Source: Marivita hallyeonensis | GTDB taxonomy: Bacteria > Pseudomonadota > Alphaproteobacteria > Rhodobacterales > Rhodobacteraceae | Direction of reading: 5' to 3' | DNA length: 64,000 nucleotides | Assembly (NCBI RefSeq): GCF_900129875.1 | Contig: NZ_FQXC01000002.1 | Location: 682,001-746,000, forward strand | Part shown: positions 1-8,711 of the stretch, piece after piece | How the letters are laid out: each line of letters starts with the position of its first letter | Numbering within the stretch: position 1 is the first letter of the stretch | The notes under the pieces: model-generated | What the model was told of the DNA's origin: nothing | The model's database searches: none | Seen by the model: the letters and a program-made list of their open reading frames with translations, nothing else | Position numbers and translations under genes: made by a program

Positions 1-745
1 TGATGTAGGCGCCCGACGCGGCGAAATCGACAGCCGGAGTGGCGGAAAGGTCGAGCCCTTCCGGCGCATCGATGATGATTGCGGTGCGTCGCATGGGAAC
101 GAGGCCGATCTTGTCTATTCCGGCCATGACCGCGACGTCATCCGCCCAGGCGCCCGCCGCGTTAACAAGTGTCTTCGCGCGATACGTTTGGCCCTTTGTG
201 GAAACCTCCCACGCGCCGTCCTGCCACCGCAAGTCTTTCACTGCAGCGCCGGTCATGATCGTTCCGCCGCGCTGTTTGATCGCCTTGATATACCTCTGGT
301 GAAGACCCGCGACGTCGATATCTGACACATTCTCCTCAAGGACTGCGCGCGCGATCCGGTCTGGTCTCAGGTATGGTGCACGTGCCACGGCCTCTTCGGC
401 GGTGATTTCGACCACCTCCTCACCCGGCTCAGACATCGCAAGCAGGTCCTCTGTGACGGCGAAACTTTCGGCATCGGCCACTGTCAACGCGCCGCGTCTG
501 GTCAAAAGCGGCGTGTCGCAAAACCCGTCTGGTGGCGACCCGAAAAAGGATGCGCTGGCGATATTGATCTGGCGGACGACCGGTCCTCCATAGTTGCGCG
601 TAAAGAGCGCAGCCGACCGGCCCGTGCTGTGGTAGCCGAGCGAGGTTTCTGCTTCGAGCACGAGCACTTTGCTGCTCTCGGCGAGTTCATAGGCAACGGA
701 TGCGCCCGAGATGCCGCCACCGATCACGAGGAAATCATGGATCAT
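1..745 (-). CDS. FAD-dependent oxidoreductase, DadA/glycine oxidase type (3' end outside window)
   Basis: The reading frame is open from the start codon at 745 to the window edge, so about 248 N-terminal residues are present and the C-terminus is missing. The protein starts MIHDFLVIGGGISGAS, a Rossmann GxGxxG dinucleotide-binding motif within the first 15 residues, followed by an acidic strand end (LEAE) and a STGRSAA segment. This is the pattern of the DAO superfamily, flavoproteins that oxidise glycine, sarcosine or D-amino acids at the C-N bond. The gene is divergent from the RpiR regulator and dipeptide importer, so it may oxidise an amine or amino acid released from the imported substrate. 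That link is inference; the family call is firm. Confidence 0.85.
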   Translation of the reverse strand, partial: MIHDFLVIGGGISGASVAYELAESSKVLVLEAETSLGYHSTGRSAALFTRNYGGPVVRQINIASASFFGSPPDGFCDTPLLTRRGALTVADAESFAVTEDLLAMSEPGEEVVEITAEEAVARAPYLRPDRIARAVLEENVSDIDVAGLHQRYIKAIKQRGGTIMTGAAVKDLRWQDGAWEVSTKGQTYRAKTLVNAAGAWADDVAVMAGIDKIGLVPMRRTAIIIDAPEGLDLSATPAVDFAASGAYI

Positions 746-819
746 TCTGCTCGACCCTTGTTTGGGCCGATCACCTGATGGGCCGTAGCGAAACAAATGG
801 CGCTTGTTTTGATCTGTTT

Positions 820-862
820 GCAAGAAAAATTAAATAATTTGACTTTTTGCAAGTTTTCTTGC
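820..862. promoter_or_regulatory. Inverted repeat, candidate RpiR operator in the divergent promoter region
   Basis: The arms GCAAGAAAA (820-828) and TTTTCTTGC (854-862) are perfect 9-bp inverted copies around an AT-rich centre. TTTGCAAG also occurs twice as a direct repeat (817-824 and 846-853). The site lies between the oxidase start at 745 and the regulator start at 892, where a local regulator of both directions would bind. Binding by the adjacent RpiR protein is inference. Confidence 0.5.
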
Positions 863-891
863 CTCATTGCGCCAACCGATTGGAACCTTTC

Positions 892-1788
892 ATGACAAAG
901 CCATTGCGCGATCGCCTGACCGAGGCGCTGAACACCGCCACGAAGGCGGACCGCGCAGTGGCGAATTACATGCTGACCGACATGGCGGCGCTGCCCTTCG
1001 AGACCGCAGCCAGCCTCGCCTCGAAGGTCGGCGTCAGCGAACCGACCGTGGGGCGCTTCTGCCGCTCGATCGGCTATGATGGGTTCAAGGACCTCAAGCG
1101 CCATCTGAAGAATGATATGGGCGATCAGCCCTGGCTGATCGGAGATCGGTTACGCGATCTGCAGGAACGCACCAAGGCCGGTGAAGACCAGCTCGCCCGC
1201 GGTCTGGAACTTGAAATGGCCGCCCTTATCGCCGTCTACGAGATCGCGCACAGCCCGGAATGGCAGCGCGCCGTCAAGCGTCTGTCCACAGTCCGGAACG
1301 TCTTTGCCGCCGGTTTCCAAACCGAACGCGGCATGGCGCAGATTTTCGTCAACCAGCTGCAATATCTCCGCGAAGGCGTGCACTTGTTAGACCTCGCCGC
1401 CGGCAACTTCGCCGAAGTGTTGGCCCTGAAGGACACCGATGCCGCTCTCGTGATCTTCGAGGCACGCCGCTATTCGCGCCACGCCCAGATGCTGGCCGAG
1501 GATGCCAAGGCGGCGGGCCTCCCCGTTACGCTGATCACCGACCCGTATTGCGACTGGGGTCATGCCGTGTCGGACGAGATGTTCGTCGTTCCGACATCGG
1601 TCAACCTGTTCTGGGAGTCGACCGCGCAGATGGCGAGCCTTGCCAACCTTCTGGTCAATGGCGTGTTCCTGGAATTGGGGCCAAGCGTCGAAGACCGGAT
1701 GAACACCTTCGCCAAGCTTTACGGGCGTTACACGGGCCATGTCGGCGATGCGCCGCACACGCGTACGGAGGGCCGTCGCACCACATAA
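892..1788 (+). CDS. MurR/RpiR family transcriptional regulator
   Basis: This 298-residue protein has an N-terminal RpiR-type helix-turn-helix (residues about 1-77, with VGVSEPTVGRFCRSIGY as the recognition region) and a C-terminal SIS sugar-isomerase-like effector domain (about 120-260). The ATG at 892 is preferred over an in-frame TTG at 847 because that earlier start lies inside the inverted repeat at 820-862 and adds residues outside the family fold. It is followed 35 bp later by the importer's binding protein on the same strand, so it probably controls the dipeptide-type operon and perhaps the divergent oxidase. The effector is unknown; in this family it is often a sugar phosphate, but amino-acid-linked members occur. 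Confidence 0.88.
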   Translation: MTKPLRDRLTEALNTATKADRAVANYMLTDMAALPFETAASLASKVGVSEPTVGRFCRSIGYDGFKDLKRHLKNDMGDQPWLIGDRLRDLQERTKAGEDQLARGLELEMAALIAVYEIAHSPEWQRAVKRLSTVRNVFAAGFQTERGMAQIFVNQLQYLREGVHLLDLAAGNFAEVLALKDTDAALVIFEARRYSRHAQMLAEDAKAAGLPVTLITDPYCDWGHAVSDEMFVVPTSVNLFWESTAQMASLANLLVNGVFLELGPSVEDRMNTFAKLYGRYTGHVGDAPHTRTEGRRTT

Positions 1789-1823
1789 GTCCAACAAAAA
1801 CATAGATATCAGGGAAAACTGCT

Positions 1824-3404
1824 ATGCGATATTCGACCAAGACCCAGCTTCTGACAGGATCGGCTATCGTAGCAGCCGGATTTTTGTTTTCTACCAACGC
1901 GGTTGCACAGGATGTGACGATCGCGTTTTCCGCCAGCGAACTTGGCGCGACGGCCTACAACCCGGTTGCGGCCAGCAATCTGAATACGGCGACGTCGTTG
2001 ATCTACGACCGGCTGGTGGAACAGGATGCCGACCAGTCCTTCCATCCGCACCTTGCAACCGAATGGGAAGAAACACCGGACGGCATGGCATGGACCTTCA
2101 CCCTGCTCGAAGGCGTGACTTTTCATGACGACACACCGTTCAACGCAGCCGCTGTCCAATCGTGGATCGCGAGCTATGCGGGGACCGAGAATGAGTATCT
2201 GGTCGAGGCCATCGGGTCGGTCGACGTGATCGACGATCTGACCGTGCGCTTCAACATGGATCGGCCGGAGCCGAACCTGCTCTACAACCTTGCGAGCGCC
2301 TTCATGGGTGTCCCATCGCCCACGGCCTATGCCGAATTGGGAGAGGATTTCGGGGTGACAGCTGCGGTTGGCACGGGTCCCTACGAGATGCAGACCTTCG
2401 AGATCGGGCTCGAAACCGTCCTCGTGCGCAATGAGGATTACACCTGGGGCTCTGACCTGTCGGAAAACAGGGGCCCCGGCTATATCGAAACTTTCACCTT
2501 CCGCGAGATCCCGGACCAATCCACCGCGTTTCTTGAGCTGCGGACCGGGGGCATCGATCTGCTTCTCGGCGTACCCACGGATTTCCTCGCGATCCTCGAG
2601 GCCGAAGCGAATATCCAGGTCATCCAGATGCCCGGAACCGGGATCAGCTACATGCCGATCAACGTGACTGCGCCACCCTTCGACGACATTCTTGTTCGGC
2701 AAGCCACGACGATGGCCATCGATCAGGACAGTATCGTGGCCGCGGTTTATGGCGGGGTCGGCGCCCCGGCGCGGAATTTCCTGATTTCTTCCCTTCCCGA
2801 AGCGGACGTCGATCCGAGCTTGAACGTCAAATACGATCCTGACCGCGCGGGCGCGCTTCTTGACGAGGCCGGATGGGTTATGGGCGATGACGGCGTGCGT
2901 ATGCGCAATGGAGAGCGTCTTTCGGTGAACCTGTTCACTGCCAACAGCACAGAGTTCACCCGGCTCACACAGGTGGTGCAGGCGCAACTTGCGGAGATCG
3001 GGATGGAGGCGACAATAACCGTCTTCGACAGTTCGACCATCCGCGACGAGTACCGGCGCAATGCCCACCAGCTGGCCGTGCGCGCGTATGATTGGAACAA
3101 TTCCGACATTCTCGACTGGTTCTTTAGCGGCAATCGCCTTGGCTATCCCAACGTATCAATGTGGGAAGATGAGGAAGGCCAACGTCTGAACGATGTGGCG
3201 ATGACCGAAAGCGCCACTGCGGCAGAACGGATCGCCAACTTCACGGCCTATCACGAATACATCCTGCGCCAGCACCTCTTCGTGCCCATTTACCAGCCGA
3301 CCCAGAACATCGCGTTCAATGCCGAAGCGATCAGCGTGCCTGATCCGGTGCGCGGATCGCGTTTCCGGGGGCAGACCTTCATGGACATTCAGGTCGTCGA
3401 ATAA
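1824..3404 (+). CDS. ABC transporter substrate-binding protein, family 5 (dipeptide/oligopeptide/nickel type)
   Basis: This is a 526-residue periplasmic protein with a Sec signal peptide ending near residue 28 (STNAVAQ, cleavage before DVTIAF). The body matches SBP_bac_5 proteins in length and motifs: an early LIYDRLVEQD segment, LATEWEETPDG, and the GTGPYEM motif near residue 190. It delivers substrate to the permeases encoded directly downstream (31 bp gap). The M81 peptidase at the end of the operon makes a modified peptide or amide-bearing amino-acid derivative a plausible ligand. Actual specificity cannot be read from the sequence. Confidence 0.9.
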   Translation: MRYSTKTQLLTGSAIVAAGFLFSTNAVAQDVTIAFSASELGATAYNPVAASNLNTATSLIYDRLVEQDADQSFHPHLATEWEETPDGMAWTFTLLEGVTFHDDTPFNAAAVQSWIASYAGTENEYLVEAIGSVDVIDDLTVRFNMDRPEPNLLYNLASAFMGVPSPTAYAELGEDFGVTAAVGTGPYEMQTFEIGLETVLVRNEDYTWGSDLSENRGPGYIETFTFREIPDQSTAFLELRTGGIDLLLGVPTDFLAILEAEANIQVIQMPGTGISYMPINVTAPPFDDILVRQATTMAIDQDSIVAAVYGGVGAPARNFLISSLPEADVDPSLNVKYDPDRAGALLDEAGWVMGDDGVRMRNGERLSVNLFTANSTEFTRLTQVVQAQLAEIGMEATITVFDSSTIRDEYRRNAHQLAVRAYDWNNSDILDWFFSGNRLGYPNVSMWEDEEGQRLNDVAMTESATAAERIANFTAYHEYILRQHLFVPIYQPTQNIAFNAEAISVPDPVRGSRFRGQTFMDIQVVE

Positions 3405-3435
3405 CGGCTGAACGCCGCAATCGAAAGGCAACGGG

Positions 3436-4365
3436 ATGATCCTCAGATATACCTTTTTTCGGCTTCTGATGCTCATTCCGGTGTCGTTTTCGATCTCGGT
3501 GGTGATCTTCATGATCGTCTACCTTCTGCCGGGCGATCCCATCGACAACCTCCTCAGGGTGGGATCCTCGGCCGAAGACCGGGCCGAACTGGTCGCGCGG
3601 TACGGGTTGGATCGGAACCTGGTGGTTCAGTATTTCGTCTGGATCGGAAACATGTTTCAGGGCGAGTTCGGCCAAGCCATCGTGCTGCGCCGACCGGTCG
3701 CCGATCTGGTGGCCCAGAACCTGCCTTACAGTCTGACACTCGGCGGGCTGGCCTTTCTCTTTTCCTCGGTCGTCGGCATGACACTCGGGACACTCTCGGC
3801 CATTGTCCGCAATCCGGTTCTGGACCGCTTCATGCGTGGGTTTATCCTGCTGGGGTCGACAGTGCCGGGGTTCTGGCTGGCCCTCCTGCTGATCCTGTTC
3901 TTTTCGGTCAATCTGGGCTGGTTCCCCGTGTCGGGCGCCGGTGGCTGGGATGCACTGGTCCTGCCGGTGCTCACCATCGGCTTCGGCGGTGTGGCTCTGG
4001 TGGCGCGCGTCACACGAGTGGCGCTGCTGGATGCCCAGCGTGAAGACTTCGTGACCCTACTGCATGCCAAGGGCCTGTCGTCCGGCACGATCCTGTTCCG
4101 CCACCTGATGCCACATGCCCTGCTCCCGGTCGTCACCATCCTCGCCCTGCGGATCGGCTGGATCCTCGGCGGTGCGGTCACGGTCGAGTTTGTCTTCGGA
4201 CGCCCCGGTCTTGGCTCGCTCCTGATCCGGGCGCTCGGGCAGCGCGACTATCCGGTGGTGCAAGCCTGCCTTCTGATGCTCGCTCTTGCGGTGATGCTGG
4301 GCACCCTGATCGGCGACGTGGCGCAAGCTGCCATGGACCCCCGTATTCGTGAGAAAAAATCATGA
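3436..4365 (+). CDS. ABC transporter permease, DppB type
   Basis: This 309-residue inner-membrane protein begins with a hydrophobic helix followed by LLPGDPIDNLL, the N-terminal hallmark of DppB/OppB permeases, then a periplasmic loop and a BPD_transp_1 domain with several more membrane helices. The cytoplasmic EAA-type coupling loop is visible near residues 205-230 (DFVTLLHAKGLSS...FRHLMPHAL). It pairs with the DppC-type permease, whose start overlaps its stop by 4 bp (ATGA), so the two are translationally coupled. Confidence 0.9.
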   Translation: MILRYTFFRLLMLIPVSFSISVVIFMIVYLLPGDPIDNLLRVGSSAEDRAELVARYGLDRNLVVQYFVWIGNMFQGEFGQAIVLRRPVADLVAQNLPYSLTLGGLAFLFSSVVGMTLGTLSAIVRNPVLDRFMRGFILLGSTVPGFWLALLLILFFSVNLGWFPVSGAGGWDALVLPVLTIGFGGVALVARVTRVALLDAQREDFVTLLHAKGLSSGTILFRHLMPHALLPVVTILALRIGWILGGAVTVEFVFGRPGLGSLLIRALGQRDYPVVQACLLMLALAVMLGTLIGDVAQAAMDPRIREKKS

Positions 4366-5243
4366 GAGTTTCTGCCATGGCCATCCGTTCGCTTGATGCC
4401 TTTGCCCGGATGAGCATCGGACGCGCCTTTGCCTCGGGCGTCGGACTGGTGGCCGGAGGGTTTCTGATCCTGCTGGTTCTGGTCGCGATTTTCGCACCGT
4501 GGATCGCCCCCTTCGATTACGCCGCCCAAAACCTGATGAACGCGAACGCTGCCCCAGGCTGGCCGCATCTTCTGGGTACCGACGAGTTCGGACGCGATGT
4601 CCTCAGCCGCGTGATCCACGGGGCCCGCACCTCACTGTCGGTGAGCGCCACGGCCATTGCAATTTCCATGACAGCGGGCATGACGCTTGGCGCGGCCGCA
4701 GGGTATTTCGGCGGGTTCTTCGAGCGCGCGGTAATGACCGTGGTGGACCTGACATGGTCTTTCCCGGATATCCTGATCGCGCTCATTTTCGTCGCCATCA
4801 TCGGCCCCGGTCTGACCTCGACAACTTTCGCAATCGCAATTGCCTATCTGGCGCAGTTCACCCGCCTGACCCGCGCCCAGATCGTCCGTCTGAAGCGCGA
4901 GACATTCATCGAAGCCACAATCAATCTAGGCGCCAAGCCGTCGCATATTCTGCTCCGGCACCTGATGCCCAATGCCATCGCTCCTGTGATCGTGGTGGGT
5001 ATGCTTGCCATCGGTGACGGGATCGTCCTTGAGGCGACGCTCGGCTTTTTCGGCCTGGGCGCGCAGCCCCCCACCCCAAGCTGGGGTGCCATGATGTCGT
5101 CGGGCACAGCACAGCTTTTCCTGAGCCCCTGGGTCATCATCTTCCCCGGCGTGGCCGTCGCCATCACGGTCATCGCGGTGAACCTCTTTGGTGACGAACT
5201 GATCCGTGCGCTGGATATCCGCGACCGGCTAAGAGGGGCATGA
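4362..5243 (+). CDS. ABC transporter permease, DppC type
   Basis: This 293-residue permease has an N-terminal OppC_N helix, a periplasmic segment containing HLLGTDEFGRDVLSRV (the DppC/OppC signature near residues 65-85), and a BPD_transp_1 domain with an EAA loop near 185-210 (ETFIEATINLGAKPSHILLR). It forms the second half of the membrane channel with the upstream DppB-type subunit. Its start overlaps the upstream stop, and the next ATPase gene starts within its own stop codon region. No irregularity is seen. Confidence 0.9.
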   Translation: MRVSAMAIRSLDAFARMSIGRAFASGVGLVAGGFLILLVLVAIFAPWIAPFDYAAQNLMNANAAPGWPHLLGTDEFGRDVLSRVIHGARTSLSVSATAIAISMTAGMTLGAAAGYFGGFFERAVMTVVDLTWSFPDILIALIFVAIIGPGLTSTTFAIAIAYLAQFTRLTRAQIVRLKRETFIEATINLGAKPSHILLRHLMPNAIAPVIVVGMLAIGDGIVLEATLGFFGLGAQPPTPSWGAMMSSGTAQLFLSPWVIIFPGVAVAITVIAVNLFGDELIRALDIRDRLRGA

Positions 5244-6208
5244 CCATGCTGAACGTCCGCGATCTGGGTGTCGCCTTCGGCGTCGTGCAGCCACTGTCAG
5301 GTGTCAGTTTCTCTGTGAGCCAGGGCGAAACTCTTGGCATTGTTGGCGAAAGCGGATCGGGCAAGTCGCTGACCGCGATGAGTGTCATGGGTCTTTTGCC
5401 CCTAATTGGCGGGCGCATCACGGACGGCTCCATCGAATTCGACGGCGCGGATATCACGGCGCTGCCCGAACGCGCCTATCGCAAGCTCCGTGGCGGCAAG
5501 ATCGGGCTCATCACTCAAAACCCGATGACGTCGCTCGATCCGCTCAAGAAGATCGGACCGCAAGTCGACGATGTCGCCAAACTGCATCTTGGCTTGTCCA
5601 ACGCCGATGCCCGCGCCCGGACCATCGACATTCTGGGCACCCTCCGCATTCCCGAACCCGCGCTGATCTGTGACCGATATCCACACCAGATGTCGGGCGG
5701 AATGAAGCAACGGATTGTCATCGCCATGGCACTCGCCGCAGATCCGGACCTTCTTATCGCGGATGAACCGACGACTGCGCTCGACGTGACGGTGCAGGCG
5801 CAGATCATCCGTCTGCTCGACGATCTGGTGAAGGAGCGTAACCTCGCGCTGGTGCTGATCACGCATGACATGAGCGTTGTGGCGCAGACATGCGACAAGA
5901 TCGTGGTGATGTATGCCGGGCGCGCGGTTGAACAGGGACCTGTCGAGGAAATCTTCGACCGCCCGCGCCATCCTTACACACAGGCCCTGATCGCCTGCAT
6001 TCCGCGCGGTTTGGATGATGCCACGCGCCTGACCGGCATAGCGGGGACGGTGCCGACGGTTCTCAACTATCCGAAGGGCTGCCCGTTTCACCCCCGATGC
6101 CCGAAGGCCGAGGCGATCTGCGCGACAGACGCGCCGGATTTCTCTGTTGTGGGCGAAAGCGCTGCGGCATGCCATTTCGCGGAGGTTGCTCATGCCGAAC
6201 CTGCTTGA
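5240..6208 (+). CDS. ABC transporter ATP-binding protein, DppD type
   Basis: This 322-residue cytoplasmic ATPase has Walker A GESGSGKS near residue 35, the signature SGGMKQR near 152 and Walker B LLIADEPTTALD near 170, all intact. The C-terminus carries the oligo_HPY extension typical of dipeptide transporters, with the cysteine-bearing segment CPFHPRCPKAEAIC near residue 290. In characterised DppD/OppD proteins these cysteines can bind an iron-sulfur cluster; whether that happens here is unknown. It energises the importer together with the following DppF-type subunit. Confidence 0.9.
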   Translation: MTMLNVRDLGVAFGVVQPLSGVSFSVSQGETLGIVGESGSGKSLTAMSVMGLLPLIGGRITDGSIEFDGADITALPERAYRKLRGGKIGLITQNPMTSLDPLKKIGPQVDDVAKLHLGLSNADARARTIDILGTLRIPEPALICDRYPHQMSGGMKQRIVIAMALAADPDLLIADEPTTALDVTVQAQIIRLLDDLVKERNLALVLITHDMSVVAQTCDKIVVMYAGRAVEQGPVEEIFDRPRHPYTQALIACIPRGLDDATRLTGIAGTVPTVLNYPKGCPFHPRCPKAEAICATDAPDFSVVGESAAACHFAEVAHAEPA

Positions 6209-7145
6209 AGTCCGCGACCTGTCCAAACGTTTCACATCTGCCGGCGGCCCGTTCCGCAAGGCGCGGTCCATGCATGCGGTCAACGGCGTGTCCTTCGACC
6301 TCGCGTCCGGCCGCGTGATAGGCGTGGTCGGAGAGTCGGGCTGCGGCAAGTCCACGCTGGCCCGGTTGATCCTGCGCCTGATCGAACCCTCTGGTGGCCG
6401 GGTTAACTTTGACGGCGACGACTTGCTGGCAAAGACATCGGCTGAGATGCGCAAGTTACGCGCCCGGATGCAAATGGTGTTTCAGGATCCCTACTCCGCC
6501 ATCGACCCACGCTACACGCTGAGCCGCGCTGTAGCCGAGCCTTTCGAGGTGCAAGGTGTGAAACCTGCGAGGCCGATGGCTGACGAGGTGGCAGAGCTGT
6601 TGGAGATGGTTGGCCTGAACCCCGGCCTCTCAACCAGCTACCCGCATCAGATTTCGGGTGGTCAGAAGCAACGCGTCGGCATCGCGCGAGCACTTGCGCT
6701 GCGACCTTCATTGTTGGTCCTGGATGAACCGACCGCGTCGCTTGACGTGTCGGTTCAGGCGCAAATCATCGGACTGTTGGAAGATCTGCGTGCTGATCTG
6801 GGTTTGACCTATCTCTTCATCTCGCACGACCTGAGCCTCGTGAAGTACTTCTGCGACGAGATCCTCGTGATGTATCTCGGTCGGGTGGTCGAGGCCTTGC
6901 CGGACACCAAGGCGCCTGCCCGCCATCCGTACACGAAGACCCTGATGGAGAGCACCTTTGAGCCGGACCCGAAGAAGCGCCGCCTGATCGCGCCTCTCGA
7001 AGGTGAGGTTCCGAGCCCCTTTGATCTGCCTCCGGGGTGCGCTTTCGCCGACCGTTGTCCGCAAGCCAGCGCGCTATGCCGCACGGAGACACCCGAACTC
7101 TCGTCCAAAACAGGCCATGCGGTGGCCTGTCACCATCCGCTCTGA
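6192..7145 (+). CDS. ABC transporter ATP-binding protein, DppF type
   Basis: This 317-residue ATPase carries Walker A GESGCGKST, signature SGGQKQR and Walker B LLVLDEPTASLD, and ends with an oligo_HPY extension containing CAFADRCPQASALC. The ATG at 6192 follows a GGAGG at 6181 and gives MPNLLEVRDLSK, the expected N-terminus. An earlier in-frame non-ATG start would add 15 residues overlapping the upstream gene further. It overlaps the DppD-type gene by 17 bp and is the second ATPase of the heteromeric importer. Confidence 0.9.
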   Translation: MPNLLEVRDLSKRFTSAGGPFRKARSMHAVNGVSFDLASGRVIGVVGESGCGKSTLARLILRLIEPSGGRVNFDGDDLLAKTSAEMRKLRARMQMVFQDPYSAIDPRYTLSRAVAEPFEVQGVKPARPMADEVAELLEMVGLNPGLSTSYPHQISGGQKQRVGIARALALRPSLLVLDEPTASLDVSVQAQIIGLLEDLRADLGLTYLFISHDLSLVKYFCDEILVMYLGRVVEALPDTKAPARHPYTKTLMESTFEPDPKKRRLIAPLEGEVPSPFDLPPGCAFADRCPQASALCRTETPELSSKTGHAVACHHPL

Positions 7146-7163
7146 TCGGAAAGGGTACCAGAC

Positions 7164-8651
7164 TTGGCATATCGCGTGCTTTCCGCCGAAATCTCTCACG
7201 AAACGAACACTTTCAACATTCGACACACCGGCTTGCAGGCATTCCGCGACCGCTACCTGTTGGAGGGTCCCGCAGCAGTTGCCGCGAAGGGCGACAAGAA
7301 CACCGAGCTTGCGGGTTTCTTCGACGTCGGCATGGCTCATGGCTGGGACATCATCCACGTGATTAGTGCCGCTGCTGGTCCGGGCGGGAGGGTCACACGG
7401 GAGGCGTTCGAAACGCTGCTCTCACCGCTGACCGACATGGCCCGGACTGGTGAATGGGACGGGGTGTTCCTCATGCTCCACGGCGCGATGGTGACGGAGG
7501 ATCACGACGACGGCGAAGGTGAGATCCTGCGGCGCTTGCGCGCGATTGTTGGTACTGACCTGCCGGTCGCCGTTACGCTGGACCCCCACGCAAACGTGTC
7601 GCGTGCGATGTGCGAACACGCACAGATCCTTGTCTCCTTCACGACCTATCCACATGTCGACGTGCGTGCCACGGGTCGGCGCGCCGCAGAGTTGCTGCAT
7701 CGCACAATGACGGGCGATATCCACCCAAGAACGATCCGCGCGCACCGGCCCATGCTGGAGGAAGCCAATGGAGGCCGGACCGACATCGGACCGATGGTCG
7801 AGCGGCACGCAATGGCACGCGCCTTCGAGGCGCAAAAGGGTGTCTATGCGATCAGCATCAATGGTGGATTTCCCTGTGCCGATATCGCAGAGGTGGGTCC
7901 GACTGTGCTGGTTACAGGAGAGGACGGGAATGAATCTCTCTCTGCCATGGCCGAAGAGCTGGCGGAAGACATCTGGACCCGGAGGCACGAGGCGCTGAAC
8001 CAGTATCTTACGGTTCAGGAGGCGGCTGCGGCTGCACGCGATTGGCGGAGCGGGGCTGGCCCGCTCATCATCGCAGACTATGCAGACAACCCGGGGTCCG
8101 GGGCCTATGGTGACGCGCCTGCACTGTTGGAGGCGCTTCTGAACGCGCGCGTCGATGATGCCTGTTTCGGTCCGCTGATCGACCCAGAGGCAGCAAATCT
8201 TCTGCAGGACGGCGACATCGGGGACGAACGCACTCTGGCCATCGGCGGCAAGACTGCGCCCGAGTTTGGCGGAGGCCCGCTTGTGGTGACGGGCACGCTG
8301 ATGTGGCGCGGTGAAGGCCGCGTCGTTGGCGACGGGCCGATCCTTGGCGGACAGGAGCGCAGCTTTGGTCAGACGGCGGTTCTACGGGTCGCTGGCATCG
8401 ACGTTCTCATCGTCTCAATCGCGCATCAGATGCTCGACCTACAGCAGTTTCGAGCGTTCGGCATAGATCCGGCGACCAAACCAGTGGTCGCGCTCAAATC
8501 CATGCAGCACTTTCGGGCCGCTTTCGCACCCATTGCCGGACGAATCATCATCTGCGACAGCGGCGCCCTCTGCACGACGCGTTACGGGCTTTTGCCCTAC
8601 GAAAACGTTCCTCGGCCGATCTTTCCGCTAGACGGAGACATGGACGCCTAG
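7164..8651 (+). CDS. M81 family metallopeptidase (MlrC-like)
   Basis: This 495-residue protein starts with a TTG codon preceded by a GGAAAGG box. The N-terminus (RVLSAEISHETNTFN) and the pair LDPHAN (about residue 140) and TTYPHVD (about 165) match the M81 family, where an Asp-x-His and a later His bind zinc in the microcystin-degrading enzyme MlrC. Most members lie beside dipeptide-type ABC importers and are thought to hydrolyse small amide or peptide substrates, as here, where it closes the importer operon. The true substrate is unknown, and cyanotoxin degradation should not be assumed. Confidence 0.88.
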   Translation: MAYRVLSAEISHETNTFNIRHTGLQAFRDRYLLEGPAAVAAKGDKNTELAGFFDVGMAHGWDIIHVISAAAGPGGRVTREAFETLLSPLTDMARTGEWDGVFLMLHGAMVTEDHDDGEGEILRRLRAIVGTDLPVAVTLDPHANVSRAMCEHAQILVSFTTYPHVDVRATGRRAAELLHRTMTGDIHPRTIRAHRPMLEEANGGRTDIGPMVERHAMARAFEAQKGVYAISINGGFPCADIAEVGPTVLVTGEDGNESLSAMAEELAEDIWTRRHEALNQYLTVQEAAAAARDWRSGAGPLIIADYADNPGSGAYGDAPALLEALLNARVDDACFGPLIDPEAANLLQDGDIGDERTLAIGGKTAPEFGGGPLVVTGTLMWRGEGRVVGDGPILGGQERSFGQTAVLRVAGIDVLIVSIAHQMLDLQQFRAFGIDPATKPVVALKSMQHFRAAFAPIAGRIIICDSGALCTTRYGLLPYENVPRPIFPLDGDMDA

Positions 8652-8711
8652 AGGCGTTTCCACTGGACACGTCCAGGTTCGGGACGTGATCAAAACGGGT
8701 CCCATTTGCGA

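Noticed and set aside
1809-3068. A 419-codon minus-strand open frame
   Set aside because: It is antisense to the substrate-binding protein at 1824-3404, and the product shows no recognisable motif.
8653-8711. Hairpin CTGGAC/GTCCAG between two convergent genes as a terminator
   Set aside because: The loop would have only two bases and there is no T-run.
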